In this document: piece by piece, positions 1-8,930 of the stretch
Layout: every line of letters starts with the position of its first letter
How positions within the stretch are numbered: the stretch's first letter is position 1
NCBI RefSeq assembly: GCF_002953195.1
Contig: NZ_CP026377.1
Span: 3,348,001 to 3,412,000, forward strand
Origin: Mixta gaviniae
GTDB taxonomy: Bacteria; Pseudomonadota; Gammaproteobacteria; Enterobacterales; Enterobacteriaceae
Direction of reading: 5' to 3'
DNA: 64,000 nucleotides
Notes under the pieces: generated by a model
Databases searched by the model: none
Seen by the model: the letters and a program-made list of their open reading frames with translations, nothing else
Told to the model about the DNA's origin: nothing
Translations under genes and position numbers: made by a program

Positions 1-1180
1 AAGGCTGCCGGGTGGTGGAGAAATACTCCAGCACCGCATGCAGGCCGCGGCGGTTAAGCAGCCCGGTCAGCGGATCGGTCTGCACTTCCGATTTCAGCTG
101 GCCGATTTTGTTATGCATCAACCCCATGCCGGCGAGCAGCGCCCGTTTAATTTGCGCCGCCTCGAAATACCATGAGCGCACGCCCTTGATCTCCAGCGCG
201 GCATCCTGCTCATCCATCTGGCTCGCCTTGCGCGCCAGATGCCACAGCGGCAGCGCAATAAGCCGCGCCAGCAGCCAGGCGGCGATCAGGGTCAGCAGCG
301 CCAGCGGCAGCGAATGCTGCACCACCTGGAAAAGCAGGCTGCTGAGCGGCGCCAGCGTGATACGCGTCGGCTTAACGGCGATAATGGTCCAGTCGGAGTC
401 CGGCACGTGCGCATAGCCAGCCAGCACCGGTTCGCCCCGCTCGTCGGTAATCTGCTGATAACCGCTGCTGGCGTAGGCGCCCGCCTCCTGATGCAGTAGC
501 GGCGCGATTTTTTTGCCGACCAGCTGGCTGTTGTGGTGATAGAGAACGCGGTTATCGCGATCCAACACGTAGAGCTGCGTGCCGTCGCGATAGAACTGGC
601 TGAGCAGCAGCTCGTTGAGGATGCTTTTGCGCTTCAGGTAGATCGTGCCGCCAACGTAGCCGAGATAGCTGCCGGTTTCCGACCAGATCGGCCGCGAAAT
701 AAACACGATCAGGTTATTCGCCGCCGAGACGCCAGGCTGCCCAATCAACGGCACGCGCCGCTCCAGCGCCTCATGGGAGCTGGCAGAGTTGAGGTGCATG
801 CCTTTCAACATCAGCGATTCCGGGGAAATCGCGCGCACCCAGCCGCCGGCGTCGACAATCGCCACCGAGTTAAAGCTGTTGGTTTGCTGCCGCAGCCGCT
901 CCACTTCCGTTTGCAGCAGCGCCTCATCGTCAAAATGGCTGCCGATCTGCGTGGCGGACCAGGCAAGCTGTGATTGCGCCTGCTGGAAAAACTGCCCCGT
1001 TGTGGCGGCCAGCTTGGCGGCATAAACGCGATTGGCTTCCAGCGTATTCATGATCAGCTGCTCGCGCTGGACGCGCCAGGCGGCATAGAGGGAATTAGCC
1101 AGAGTGATAACGATACTGGCGACCGCCAGCAGGGTAATAAGAGTCCGTAAGTCCGTTTTCGGCCGTAGCAGCCTTAACAT
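1..1180 (-). CDS. Membrane diguanylate cyclase with periplasmic Cache-type sensor (C-terminus outside window)
   Basis: The frame is open from an ATG at 1180 to the window edge, so only about 393 residues are present. A first membrane segment (about residues 13-33) is followed by a periplasmic sensor of about 230 residues resembling a double-Cache domain. A second membrane segment (Leu/Ala-rich, ending before ALPLWHLA), a HAMP-like linker and the first residues of a GGDEF domain (TDPLTGLLNRRGL) come next. The family makes cyclic di-GMP from two GTP at the inner membrane in response to a periplasmic ligand. The GG(D/E)EF catalytic loop lies beyond the window, so activity cannot be judged. Ligand and specific name are not recognisable. 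Confidence 0.85.
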   Translation of the reverse strand, partial: MLRLLRPKTDLRTLITLLAVASIVITLANSLYAAWRVQREQLIMNTLEANRVYAAKLAATTGQFFQQAQSQLAWSATQIGSHFDDEALLQTEVERLRQQTNSFNSVAIVDAGGWVRAISPESLMLKGMHLNSASSHEALERRVPLIGQPGVSAANNLIVFISRPIWSETGSYLGYVGGTIYLKRKSILNELLLSQFYRDGTQLYVLDRDNRVLYHHNSQLVGKKIAPLLHQEAGAYASSGYQQITDERGEPVLAGYAHVPDSDWTIIAVKPTRITLAPLSSLLFQVVQHSLPLALLTLIAAWLLARLIALPLWHLARKASQMDEQDAALEIKGVRSWYFEAAQIKRALLAGMGLMHNKIGQLKSEVQTDPLTGLLNRRGLHAVLEYFSTTRQP

Positions 1181-1384
1181 GGACCCACCTTTATCGGGTT
1201 AATCATTTAATTTTTTACGCCTTGTGATGCGTTCTTATCGTTGCTGCTTATTGAGTCATGCGCCCTGGTGAGATGCACGTCTCAAGTGTACACGGGTTAA
1301 GCAGCCAGCAAAACGCTTCCACGGCGGGTATGTGCAAATAATCTGCTGGTCAGTCCAGCTGCGGCGCTTGCCGCCGGTGCGGAT

Positions 1385-1411
1385 AAAAAAAAGCACCGCC
1401 GGAGGCGGTGC
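1385..1411 (-). terminator. Rho-independent terminator after the DsrE-like pair
   Basis: An 8-bp perfect GC-rich stem (GCACCGCC / GGCGGTGC, 3-nt loop) is followed on the minus strand by eight T. It lies 27 bp beyond the stop codon of the downstream DsrE-like gene. Confidence 0.85.
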
Positions 1412-1438
1412 CCTGTAACACAAAACGGCGCGATGCAA

Positions 1439-2044
1439 TCAGAGCATTAACAGCCCATAACCCTGATTCTGCAAGGTGGCGACCGTGGTGCCGCTGGAGA
1501 TGGTGTGGGTAACCGACTTATCGATCCACTCACGGTCGATATGGTGGAAGGCTACGGACTGATCGCAGACGGTGACTTTCACGCCCGCTTTTTCCAGCTC
1601 GCTGATCATTTTCAGGTTCGGGTTATCAATGCCGTACGCTTTATGGAACTGTTCGTTATTCAGCGCAGCGATCACGGCATCGCCGTTCATCGATACCACA
1701 AAATCAAGCTTTTTCAACGGAATGCCGGCAGCGTAATAGAGGTTGACCACGCGCGCAACGCGTTCCAGACCCAGGTGCGGATCTTTGATATCGCCATCGT
1801 TTTTATTCAGCTGGAAAACAATTTTGTTGCTCAGGCTGGGATCGTTACGCGGGTTATAGGCCGGCGTATCGACATAATGAATTTTGCCATAACCTTCGAT
1901 AGCCGGGGTTGACCAGAAATCGGCAGGCTCCGTCTTGTTGCTGAGATGGTTAGTCACTTTGTCATAGAGCTGTGGTGCCTGAAGCACGTTACCGCCGATA
2001 AAACCGGCCAGAGCCGCAACGACGATATAAGATACGGGACGCAT
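1439..2044 (-). CDS. Membrane-anchored DsrE/DsrF-like protein, copy 1
   Basis: 201 residues. A hydrophobic N-terminus (about residues 5-22) looks like a signal anchor or uncleaved signal. The rest resembles the DsrE/DsrF fold (COG1416 type): a conserved block around LGLERVARVVNLY, LNNEQF, and a single conserved cysteine, Cys160, in KVTVCDQSVAFHH. In DsrE relatives a cysteine near this place carries sulfur, but those proteins are cytoplasmic; here the hydrophobic N-terminus suggests the domain faces the periplasm. The neighbour at 2096-2701 is a clear paralogue of identical length, in the same orientation 51 bp upstream. The start is supported by AGGAG-type bases upstream. Function is inferred from fold family only. 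Confidence 0.75.
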   Translation of the reverse strand: MRPVSYIVVAALAGFIGGNVLQAPQLYDKVTNHLSNKTEPADFWSTPAIEGYGKIHYVDTPAYNPRNDPSLSNKIVFQLNKNDGDIKDPHLGLERVARVVNLYYAAGIPLKKLDFVVSMNGDAVIAALNNEQFHKAYGIDNPNLKMISELEKAGVKVTVCDQSVAFHHIDREWIDKSVTHTISSGTTVATLQNQGYGLLML

Positions 2045-2095
2045 AAAAAAGCACTCCTTTAAAATAGGATGTTTGTCATAAAAAGGTCGAACACA

Positions 2096-2701
2096 TTACA
2101 TCTGCAACAAGGCGTAGCCCTGGTTTTCCAGGGTTGAAACCGTCGTTGGGCTGGATAAAGCATGGACTACCGAACGATCTATCCAGTCATGTTTGAAATG
2201 GTGAAAGGCAACCGACTGATCGCAGACGGTGACCTTAACGCCCGCATCATTCAGCGCCTGAATAAGTTTGAGACTGGGATTATCAAAACCGTACAAACGG
2301 CGGAATTGCTGATTGTTTAACATCGCTGGCGTGGCGTCGCCGGTGACGGAAACCACAAAGTGCAGCCGATCCAGCGGCACGCCGGCGGCAACGTATAAAT
2401 TCACCACGCGCGCCACGCGCTCCAGGCCCAGGTTAGGAATTTTCATTCCCCCTTCGCTGCGGGTGATCTGGAAAACGACTTTGTTGCTCAGATCCGCCTT
2501 CGGCTGAAACTGCGCGTCAGATTCGTAATGGATTTTGCCGTAGCCGTTAATGGCCGGCGTACTCCAGAAACCTGCGGACTCTTCTCCGACAGAATTAAAA
2601 TGCGCGGTGACTTTGTCGATAATTTCGGGGCTTTTGGTTATACCCACGCCGACTACGCCGCCCACCACGGCAATTAAAAAACAGGTTACTGCAGAACGCA
2701 T
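2096..2701 (-). CDS. Membrane-anchored DsrE/DsrF-like protein, copy 2
   Basis: 201 residues, collinear with the downstream gene throughout: both keep FWSTPAI, GYGKIHY, LGLERVARVVNLY and KVTVCDQSVAFHH, with the cysteine at residue 160 in both. The N-terminal 25 residues are hydrophobic but differ in sequence. The pair is a tandem duplication whose soluble domain is under stronger constraint than its anchor. The two probably share a transcript ending at the terminator near 1400. An upstream GGAG lies somewhat far from the ATG. The substrate or partner is unknown; a sulfur-carrier or thiol role is a family-based guess. Confidence 0.75.
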   Translation of the reverse strand: MRSAVTCFLIAVVGGVVGVGITKSPEIIDKVTAHFNSVGEESAGFWSTPAINGYGKIHYESDAQFQPKADLSNKVVFQITRSEGGMKIPNLGLERVARVVNLYVAAGVPLDRLHFVVSVTGDATPAMLNNQQFRRLYGFDNPSLKLIQALNDAGVKVTVCDQSVAFHHFKHDWIDRSVVHALSSPTTVSTLENQGYALLQM

Positions 2702-3407
2702 TTTTACGGCTCTCCGGATGAATGTTCAGCGGCTGCAAAGCACTCTTTTTCGCTCTGGTTCTTTGCGGCCTTTTTCATCTATATCACAGAGTCGCACAGC
2801 GGAAATACAGGTTACGCAGCGGCACTAACGGGCTAATTTCATCGGGTGATAATACAGTAAAAAAACTATGTGCTTTTTTTCCTGCGCTCCAGATAACTGC
2901 TTGATTAAACAACGGCAGCGCCGCTTAAGACTATCCTCAGGCAGAGGCAAAGCTTTGCCGATCCACTTAATATCAGAGAATCCATTAAATAAAGGCGGCG
3001 GGCAAAGCGGAGTAAAAGTTAATTGTGGATCTGCCGGTGTGCAAAGTCGGACAAAATAACCCGCCGACCCGCGCCAGAGAAGAGTGAGTGCGGAAGAGAA
3101 ATGCGCGACGTTACAGTAAAATCGTTAAAGCTTTTAAAAATTTTTGCGACGACAGGCGCAAACATTTTCAGAACATACTTAATCAAATCCCGTGCCACTT
3201 TCAATTTCTCTGAATAAGTTTACACAACTTTGAATTTTGCCCGCCGTCGGCCGCCTGTTTTCCTGGCGTTGCAGGCCGCTTAAACAGCCATTTCATTATG
3301 CAGTTTACCCCGCTAAGATAGCGCCCTGAGCGCCTGCGTTGCGCTGTGGTATGAACCATCCGGATCGCATCAGGTCAAAACTTTACTCTCTGCCCAGGGG
3401 AAGAAGT
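2702..3407. other. Intergenic region without a recognised gene
   Basis: Some 700 bp between the DsrE-like pair (minus) and bepA (plus), more AT-rich than its surroundings. Overlapping open frames of about 60 codons on both strands near 3020-3217 have no recognisable sequence and no good ribosome binding site. The region must hold the divergent promoters. A TAAGAT at 3314-3319 could be the bepA -10 but lacks a convincing -35. Confidence 0.5.
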
Positions 3408-4874
3408 ATGTTCAATCGCTTGAAGAAAAATGTCATCGCCTCGCTTATTGTCACGCTGCTGGCGGGCAACGTGCTTACTTCTCAGGCAGACGTCGCGGAT
3501 TCGCTCCCGGATATCGGCACCACCGCAGGCGGTACGCTGTCGATTAATCAGGAGCTGCAGATGGGCGATTTTTACGTGCGCCAGCTGCGAGCCAGCGCGC
3601 CGCTGATCAACGATCCGCTGCTCAATCAGTACATCAACCAGCTCGGTATGCGGCTGGTCGCGCACGCCGATTCGGTGCGCACCCCTTTCCATTTCTATCT
3701 GATCCGCAACGATGAAATAAACGCCTTCGCCTTTTTCGGCGGCAACGTGGTGCTGCATTCGGCGCTGTTCCGCACCAGCGATAATGAAAGCCAGCTGGCC
3801 TCGGTGATGGCGCATGAAATTTCACACGTCACCCAACGCCATCTGGCGCGCGCGATGGAAGATCAACAGCGTAATGCGCCGCTTACCTGGGTCGGCGCGC
3901 TCGGCTCGATTCTGCTGGCGATGGCCAACCCGCAGGCGGGCATGGCGGGGCTGGCCGGTACGCTGGCCGGCACCCAACAGGGCATTATCTCTTTTACCCA
4001 GAATAACGAGCAGGAGGCGGATCGCATCGGCATTCAGGTGCTGCAGCGCGCCGGCTTCGATCCGCAGGCGATGCCGACTTTCCTGCAAAAGCTGGCGGAT
4101 CAGTCGCGCTTCGCCTCAAAGCCGCCGGAAATTCTGCTGACGCACCCGCTGCCCGACAGCCGTCTGGCTGACGCCCGCAACCGCGCCGAGCAGATGCGTC
4201 CGATAGTGGTGCAATCCTCGCAGGATTACTACATGGCGAAAGCGCGCGCGCTGGGCATGTACGCCACCGGACAGAACCAGCTGAGCGACGATCTGCTGGC
4301 GGAGTGGTCAAAAGGCAATGCGCGCCAGCAGCAGGCAGCGCAGTACGGCAGAGCCCTGCTGTTCCTGGAGGCAAAAAGCTTCGCCAACGCAAAGCAGATC
4401 ATCGCGCCGCTGCTGGCGAAGGCGCCGAATAACGTCTGGTTTCTCGATATCATGACCGATATCGATATCGGGCTGAATCAGCCGCAGCAGGCGGTGGCTC
4501 GCCTGTCGGCGCTGAAGGCCAGCGGCAGCGATCCGGTACTGCAGCTCAACCTGGCGAACGCCCTGCTGGAAGCGAAGCAGCCCGCCGCGGCCAGCCGCGT
4601 ATTGAACCGTTACACCTGGGCGCATCCTGACGATATCAACGGCTGGGATCTGCTGGCGCAGGCGTCGGCGGCGCAGAACCGGCGCGACGAAGAACTCTCG
4701 GCGCGCGCCGAAGGGCTGGCGCTGACCGGCCAGCTGGATCAGGCGATCAGCACCCTCAGCAGCGCCAGCGCGCAGGTGAAGCTGGGCAGCCTGCAGCAGG
4801 CGCGCTATGACGCGCGCATCGATCAGCTGCGTCAGCTGCAGCTGCGCTTCCGCCAGTATCAGAAAGGACGTTAA
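3408..4874 (+). CDS. bepA: Periplasmic chaperone/metalloprotease BepA
   Basis: 488 residues from the ATG at 3408, which has GGGGAAGAAG upstream and matches the E. coli protein (487). The upstream in-frame ATG at 3339 would add 23 unconserved residues before the signal peptide. Residues 1-27 form a signal peptide. The M48 protease domain carries the zinc motif HEISH at 136-140 and the downstream ligand region [10 protein letters not shown]. The C-terminal half is a TPR domain. BepA helps assemble or degrades outer-membrane proteins such as LptD and BamA, and is part of the sigma-E envelope response in E. coli. It is followed after 15 bp by yfgD, as in E. coli. Confidence 0.97.
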   Translation: MFNRLKKNVIASLIVTLLAGNVLTSQADVADSLPDIGTTAGGTLSINQELQMGDFYVRQLRASAPLINDPLLNQYINQLGMRLVAHADSVRTPFHFYLIRNDEINAFAFFGGNVVLHSALFRTSDNESQLASVMAHEISHVTQRHLARAMEDQQRNAPLTWVGALGSILLAMANPQAGMAGLAGTLAGTQQGIISFTQNNEQEADRIGIQVLQRAGFDPQAMPTFLQKLADQSRFASKPPEILLTHPLPDSRLADARNRAEQMRPIVVQSSQDYYMAKARALGMYATGQNQLSDDLLAEWSKGNARQQQAAQYGRALLFLEAKSFANAKQIIAPLLAKAPNNVWFLDIMTDIDIGLNQPQQAVARLSALKASGSDPVLQLNLANALLEAKQPAAASRVLNRYTWAHPDDINGWDLLAQASAAQNRRDEELSARAEGLALTGQLDQAISTLSSASAQVKLGSLQQARYDARIDQLRQLQLRFRQYQKGR

Positions 4875-4889
4875 TAAGAGGACATCAAC

Positions 4890-5243
4890 ATGACCACTGT
4901 CACCATCTATCACAATCCGCGCTGCTCCAAAAGCCGCGAAACCCTGGCGCTGCTGGAACAGCGCGGTATCAAACCGGAAGTGGTGCTTTATCTGCAGCAG
5001 CCGCCCGACGTCGCCACCCTGCGCCAGCTGGTGCAGGCGCTGGGTCTTGGCAGCGCGCGCGCGTTGATGCGCGACAAAGAGGCGGACTATCAGGCGCTGG
5101 GCCTGGACGATCCGACGCTGAGCGAAGAGGCACTGCTGGCGGCGCTGGCCGACCATCCGAAACTGATCGAGCGCCCGATTGTGGTGGCGCAGGGCAAAGC
5201 GCGCCTGGGGCGTCCGCCGGAGCAGGTGCTGGAGATCCTGTAA
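4890..5243 (+). CDS. yfgD: ArsC-family thioredoxin-fold protein YfgD
   Basis: 117 residues with the ArsC/Spx-type thioredoxin fold. The catalytic-type cysteine is Cys12 in NPRCSKSRE, followed by the family's RP pattern (ERPIVV) near residue 92. It is commonly annotated as a glutaredoxin-dependent arsenate reductase, but this chromosomal branch next to bepA is not part of an ars operon, and its physiological substrate is not established. An AGAGGA ribosome site precedes the ATG. It probably shares a transcript with bepA and ends 3 bp before the convergent hda stop. Confidence 0.93.
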   Translation: MTTVTIYHNPRCSKSRETLALLEQRGIKPEVVLYLQQPPDVATLRQLVQALGLGSARALMRDKEADYQALGLDDPTLSEEALLAALADHPKLIERPIVVAQGKARLGRPPEQVLEIL

Positions 5244-5246
5244 GCG

Positions 5247-5948
5247 CTACAGCGCCAGGATCTCTTTTACGAAGGGGATAGTTAACTTGCGCTGGGCGGT
5301 GATCGAGGCGCGATCGAGCCGATCCAGCGTTGTGAATAAGGTGCGCATTTCCCGATCCAGCCGTTTCAGCAGGAAGCGGCCCACATCTTCCGGCAGCTCA
5401 AAGCCGCGCAGGCTGGCGCGCAGCTGCAGCGCCTGCAGCTTATCCTCATCGGAGAGCGGTTGCAGCTTATAGATCTGCCCCCAGTCAAGCCGCGATGCGA
5501 GATCCGGCAGCTTCAGCTTTAGCTGGCGCGGCGGGCGATCGCCGGTGATCAGCAGGCGGGTCTTGCCGGTTTCCAGAATGCGATTGTAGAGATCGAAAAT
5601 CGCCATCTCCCACGCTTCCTCGCCGGCGATGCACTCAATATTGTCGATACAAACCAGCGACAGCTGCTCCATGCCATCCAGCACTTCCGGCACAAACCAG
5701 GTGCGTTTATCCAGCGGCACATAGCCGACGGCGTCGCCGCGCGTGGACATTTCTGCGCAGGCGGCATGCAGCAGATGGCTGCGTCCCCCGCCCTCGCGTG
5801 ACCAGAAATAGAGATAGCTGCCATGTTCCTGCGCCAGAGCGCCTTTAAGTGCGGCCAGCAGGGACGCATTTTCACCCGGCCAGAAGCTGGCGAAGGTTTC
5901 ATCATCCGGTAAATAGAGTGGCAGTGAAAGTTGTGCCGGCGTGTTCAG
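5247..5948 (-). CDS. hda: DnaA regulatory inactivator Hda (CTG start)
   Basis: A 233-residue AAA+ protein, nearly identical in layout to E. coli Hda. With the DNA-loaded sliding clamp it stimulates ATP hydrolysis by DnaA and so resets initiation. The clamp-binding motif QLSLPL is at residues 6-11; the nucleotide-binding loop ([10 protein letters not shown]), the DNIE Walker B region and the arginine-rich lid follow. No ATG is present at the N-terminus. A GTG at 5954 lies inside the Shine-Dalgarno (GAGGTG) and cannot be spaced from it, whereas the CTG at 5948 sits 5 nt after GAGG and gives exactly the E. coli length. CTG initiation of hda is known in E. coli and fits low expression. Confidence 0.95.
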   Translation of the reverse strand: MNTPAQLSLPLYLPDDETFASFWPGENASLLAALKGALAQEHGSYLYFWSREGGGRSHLLHAACAEMSTRGDAVGYVPLDKRTWFVPEVLDGMEQLSLVCIDNIECIAGEEAWEMAIFDLYNRILETGKTRLLITGDRPPRQLKLKLPDLASRLDWGQIYKLQPLSDEDKLQALQLRASLRGFELPEDVGRFLLKRLDREMRTLFTTLDRLDRASITAQRKLTIPFVKEILAL

Positions 5949-5954
5949 AAGCAC

Positions 5955-6308
5955 CTCAAGTTGAACGGGCTAAAAACGGCGGTAGTTTAACACATCTTTT
6001 CAGGTGAAATGAAATGGGAGCGACGCGCCGCAACCCCGGGGGTCGCAGGCGGCATACGCGATGAAAATTGATAAGATTCCCTGGTGATGGCCGATGTAAT
6101 TGGCTTCGGTTAAGAAGAATATCTTTCTAATCTTGTTATGTTTAATACTTTATCTTGAATAATAAGATAGCGAATTTCCTGATTCAGAGGAACGGGGGAA
6201 TTTCTCTCTTGCTGCATATGATTAAAAATGATAATAAGTCTGGCGCGGTGAGGTTTATATATTTTTAATTATAAACACGATAACTATTTCACAAGGAAAA
6301 TATTAGCA
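5955..6308. promoter_or_regulatory. AT-rich regulatory region upstream of the GNAT-LuxR-permease cassette
   Basis: About 350 bp without a gene, markedly AT-rich from about 6090. It contains two inverted repeats: TATCTT-N7-AAGATA at 6151-6169 and GTTTATA-N10-TATAAAC at 6253-6276. Either could be a regulator site for the downstream LuxR-type protein; the binding factor is not identified. Confidence 0.4.
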
Positions 6309-6719
6309 ATGCATATCAACGTGACGGATAATCCGGCTCAGGTGGATGAAGATTTTGTCATTGATAGTCTGTGGGCGCATAACAATAAATTCGATAAGGT
6401 GGATATTCATCCACTCTTTATTACCTTAAGAGATGATGAAAACCGTATCGCCGGCGGCCTGGTGGCCAGAACCTGGTGGGGCGGCCTGGAGGTGCAATAT
6501 CTCTGGGTCAGCGACGATTGCCGTACTCAGGGTTTTGGCCGGACGCTGATGCAGGAAGCGGAAAAACAGGCGATGCAACGCGGCTGTCATATGGCTTATG
6601 TCGATACCTTCAGTTTTCAGGCGAAAGGCTTTTATGAAAAGCTGGGCTATCGCGAATATGGTCATTTAGGAAATTACGCGCATAAGCACACGCGATATTA
6701 CCTGGCGAAAGATCTCTAA
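6309..6719 (+). CDS. GNAT-family N-acetyltransferase
   Basis: 136 residues covering one complete GNAT domain. The acetyl-CoA pyrophosphate loop is visible as RTQGFGRTL (residues 72-80) after the beta-strand EVQYLWVSDD. A C-terminal motif FQAKGFYEKLGYREYG is typical of the fold. The family transfers acetyl from acetyl-CoA to an amine; the substrate here is unknown. It is the first of three plus-strand genes with short gaps (23 and 20 bp), followed by a LuxR-type regulator and an NCS1 permease, so a small-molecule target related to the permease cargo is possible. The region upstream is unusually AT-rich for this chromosome. Confidence 0.85.
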   Translation: MHINVTDNPAQVDEDFVIDSLWAHNNKFDKVDIHPLFITLRDDENRIAGGLVARTWWGGLEVQYLWVSDDCRTQGFGRTLMQEAEKQAMQRGCHMAYVDTFSFQAKGFYEKLGYREYGHLGNYAHKHTRYYLAKDL

Positions 6720-6742
6720 TCGTTAGCGATAAGGCCAATATC

Positions 6743-7420
6743 ATGTCCGATATCGATGCCGGCTTCAGCAGCCTGATTGCGATGATGGAGCATCTCAGCG
6801 AGCCGTGGGGCATAAAAGATCGGGAATCGCGGCATATTTATATGAATAAAGCCGCCCTGCTTTATACCAGCACGCCATTGAACTTTGATATTGCCGGTAA
6901 AACGGATGCGGAATTTCCGGCCGACTGGGCGGAGTGCGCGGAGGATTTGCAGGAGCATGACCGGCGCACGGAAACGTCGCGCAGGCAAACGGCGGTCATA
7001 GAGACCCATTACTGGTTCGGTAAGGATTATCTGACGCCGTGGGTGAGCGAAAAGCTGCCGGTTTATAACAGCAGCGGCGACTATATTGGCGTGATCTGGA
7101 ATGCCAAGCCGCTAAATACACTGTCGCCGCATAAATATATTAACCAGCAAAAACCCAGCGTGCTGACCACCGATATGCCTAATAACCTTTTTACCCAGTC
7201 GGAGCTGGATATTATCTTTTTTATGCTGCAGCGCCTTTCCGTTAAGGAGATCGCCAAAATATATAATATCAGCCCGAAGACCATTCAAAATCGCGTTTAT
7301 AACATCTATCAAAAAGCGGACGTGCATTCTCTGAGCCAGTTTGAAGAATATTGCCGCCATGCACAGCTTGATAGCTATATCCCTTATCGCCTGCTTGAAA
7401 AAGGCGTGCAGTTTATCTGA
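6743..7420 (+). CDS. PAS-like / LuxR-type helix-turn-helix regulator
   Basis: 225 residues. The N-terminal half resembles a PAS sensor domain (EPWGIKDRESRHIYMNKAAL at the start, VYNSSGDYIGVIWNAKPL at its end). The C-terminus is a LuxR/GerE-type helix-turn-helix (about residues 150-195, core VKEIAKIYNISPKTIQNRVY). AAGG stands 7 nt before the ATG. It is sandwiched between a GNAT enzyme and a permease, so it probably regulates its own cassette; this is inference. The ligand of the PAS-like domain is unknown. It is not a quorum-sensing LuxR, as no autoinducer-binding domain is seen. Confidence 0.85.
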   Translation: MSDIDAGFSSLIAMMEHLSEPWGIKDRESRHIYMNKAALLYTSTPLNFDIAGKTDAEFPADWAECAEDLQEHDRRTETSRRQTAVIETHYWFGKDYLTPWVSEKLPVYNSSGDYIGVIWNAKPLNTLSPHKYINQQKPSVLTTDMPNNLFTQSELDIIFFMLQRLSVKEIAKIYNISPKTIQNRVYNIYQKADVHSLSQFEEYCRHAQLDSYIPYRLLEKGVQFI

Positions 7421-7440
7421 GATTCTCACGGAACCTGTTC

Positions 7441-8724
7441 ATGATAAAAATTGACGATTTCCCGCTGACGCGGGTGCCGCAAGATAAAAAAGTTTCCTTT
7501 TTGAGCGTGGCAATTGTCCATATGGGCATGCTGACTGCCCTCGACCAGTTTATGTTGGGTGCGGTGCTGGGCCACACTATGACGCTGGTCGATGCCTTTA
7601 TCGCCATCGCCGTCGGCAGCCTGATTTTCGGCGTGGTCACCTTTGGTCTCGGCTACGCCGGGATGCGCGAAGGCATTTCCGGGAGCCTGCTGGCGCGCTG
7701 GTGCGGTTTTGGCCGTCTTGGATCGGTATTGATCGGCCTGATCGTGGCGATCAGCCTGCTCGGCTGGTTCGGCATTCAGAACGCTATCTTCGCGAAATCG
7801 CTGGATGTGGCGCTGGATCACCGGCTGGGCTTCGGCTGGTCCGCCGCGCTGTCCGGCAGCGTGCTGACCATTCTGGTCACCTTCGGCTTTCGCGCGCTGC
7901 GCATCGCCGCGCGTATCGCAGTGCCGCTGTTTATCGCGCTGGTCGCCTGGGTTTCCTGGGTGGCGCTGACCGGCCATGACCTGCATGGCGCGCTGCAGCT
8001 GACGCCGCCGGGCGATCCGCTCTCGATTAGCGCAGGCATCACCATTGTGGTGGGCGGCGCCATTGTCGCCAGCCTGATGACGCCCGATCTGACGCGCTAT
8101 TCGCGCAACAGCGGCCAGGTGCTGGGGGTGACGCTGCTGACCATTATCGCTGGCGAGTTCATCATTAACGGCCTGGCGATCCTGATCGCCAAAAGCCTCG
8201 GCACGGATGATGTGGTGTCGATTATGTCGCAGGGCGCGGGCGGTCTCGGCATGATGGTGGTGGTGTTCTCTACGCTACGCGTCAACGATTTAAACCTCTA
8301 CTCTTCGTCGCTGGGCATCGTGAACGCCGTCGAAGGGCTGAGCGGCCGTAAATGGCGATACGCGCCGACCACGCTTGCCATCGGCGTACTGGGCACGACG
8401 CTCTCCGTGCTGGGCATTCTCGACCGTTTTGTCGATTTCCTTACCGTGCTGGGCGTGGTCTTCCCGCCGGTGATTGGCATTATGCTGATCGACTATTTCC
8501 TGCTGCGCACTCATCGCGCCGCGCTGGATGAGAGCCGCCGTAACGGCCGCCTGCCGGATGAAACGCCGGCAATCGGCCTGCCGGCGATTATCGCCAGCGT
8601 GGCGGGTGCGGCGGTAGGCCTGCTCAGCGACTGGGGTGTGCCAACCATCACCTCGCTGCTGGTCGCCTGCGGAGTTTACTGGGTCTGCCATCGCCTGTTC
8701 GCCCGTAAGCTGGCGATCGCCTGA
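7441..8724 (+). CDS. NCS1-family cytosine/purine-type permease
   Basis: 427 residues with about 12 hydrophobic segments. The opening region (ALDQFMLGAVLGHTMT) and the GFRALRIAARIAVPLF and LMTPDLTRYSRNSGQ blocks match the nucleobase:cation symporter-1 family, nearest to CodB. It should import a cytosine-like nucleobase or related heterocycle across the inner membrane. No deaminase (codA) is adjacent; instead a GNAT enzyme and PAS/LuxR regulator precede it, so the substrate may differ from cytosine. The gene sits back to back with the unrelated uracil permease gene uraA on the other strand. Confidence 0.88.
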   Translation: MIKIDDFPLTRVPQDKKVSFLSVAIVHMGMLTALDQFMLGAVLGHTMTLVDAFIAIAVGSLIFGVVTFGLGYAGMREGISGSLLARWCGFGRLGSVLIGLIVAISLLGWFGIQNAIFAKSLDVALDHRLGFGWSAALSGSVLTILVTFGFRALRIAARIAVPLFIALVAWVSWVALTGHDLHGALQLTPPGDPLSISAGITIVVGGAIVASLMTPDLTRYSRNSGQVLGVTLLTIIAGEFIINGLAILIAKSLGTDDVVSIMSQGAGGLGMMVVVFSTLRVNDLNLYSSSLGIVNAVEGLSGRKWRYAPTTLAIGVLGTTLSVLGILDRFVDFLTVLGVVFPPVIGIMLIDYFLLRTHRAALDESRRNGRLPDETPAIGLPAIIASVAGAAVGLLSDWGVPTITSLLVACGVYWVCHRLFARKLAIA

Positions 8725-8734
8725 TAATCGGACG

Positions 8735-8758
8735 TAAAAAAGGCGCCCTGCGGCGCCT
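8735..8758 (-). terminator. Terminator-like hairpin between the NCS1 permease and uraA
   Basis: A perfect 7-bp stem AGGCGCC/GGCGCCT with a 4-nt loop. The run of T follows on the minus strand (seven A at 8735-8741 on the plus strand), so it best terminates transcription from uraA. It may also slow plus-strand transcripts from the permease gene. Confidence 0.7.
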
Positions 8759-8930
8759 CTGATGATTGATATCGTGCCATCGCGGGCGACATGGCCCGTT
8801 CGCAAAGACGCAACAGACGGCATCCATGCCAGCTCGGCCCGCGCAGCCCTTTGCGCGGGACGCTTTGCTCACGGATCCCGCCCGCACCTTAAGTTTGGCG
8901 GTCGTCTGAGGCCCCTTTTTATGGCGGGGC

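Noticed and set aside
3019..3217. Two overlapping ORFs of about 60 codons on opposite strands
   Set aside because: Mutually antisense, no ribosome binding sites and no recognisable domains.
3339..3407. Upstream start for BepA
   Set aside because: Would place 23 polar residues before the signal peptide; the ATG at 3408 has a proper ribosome site and matches E. coli length.
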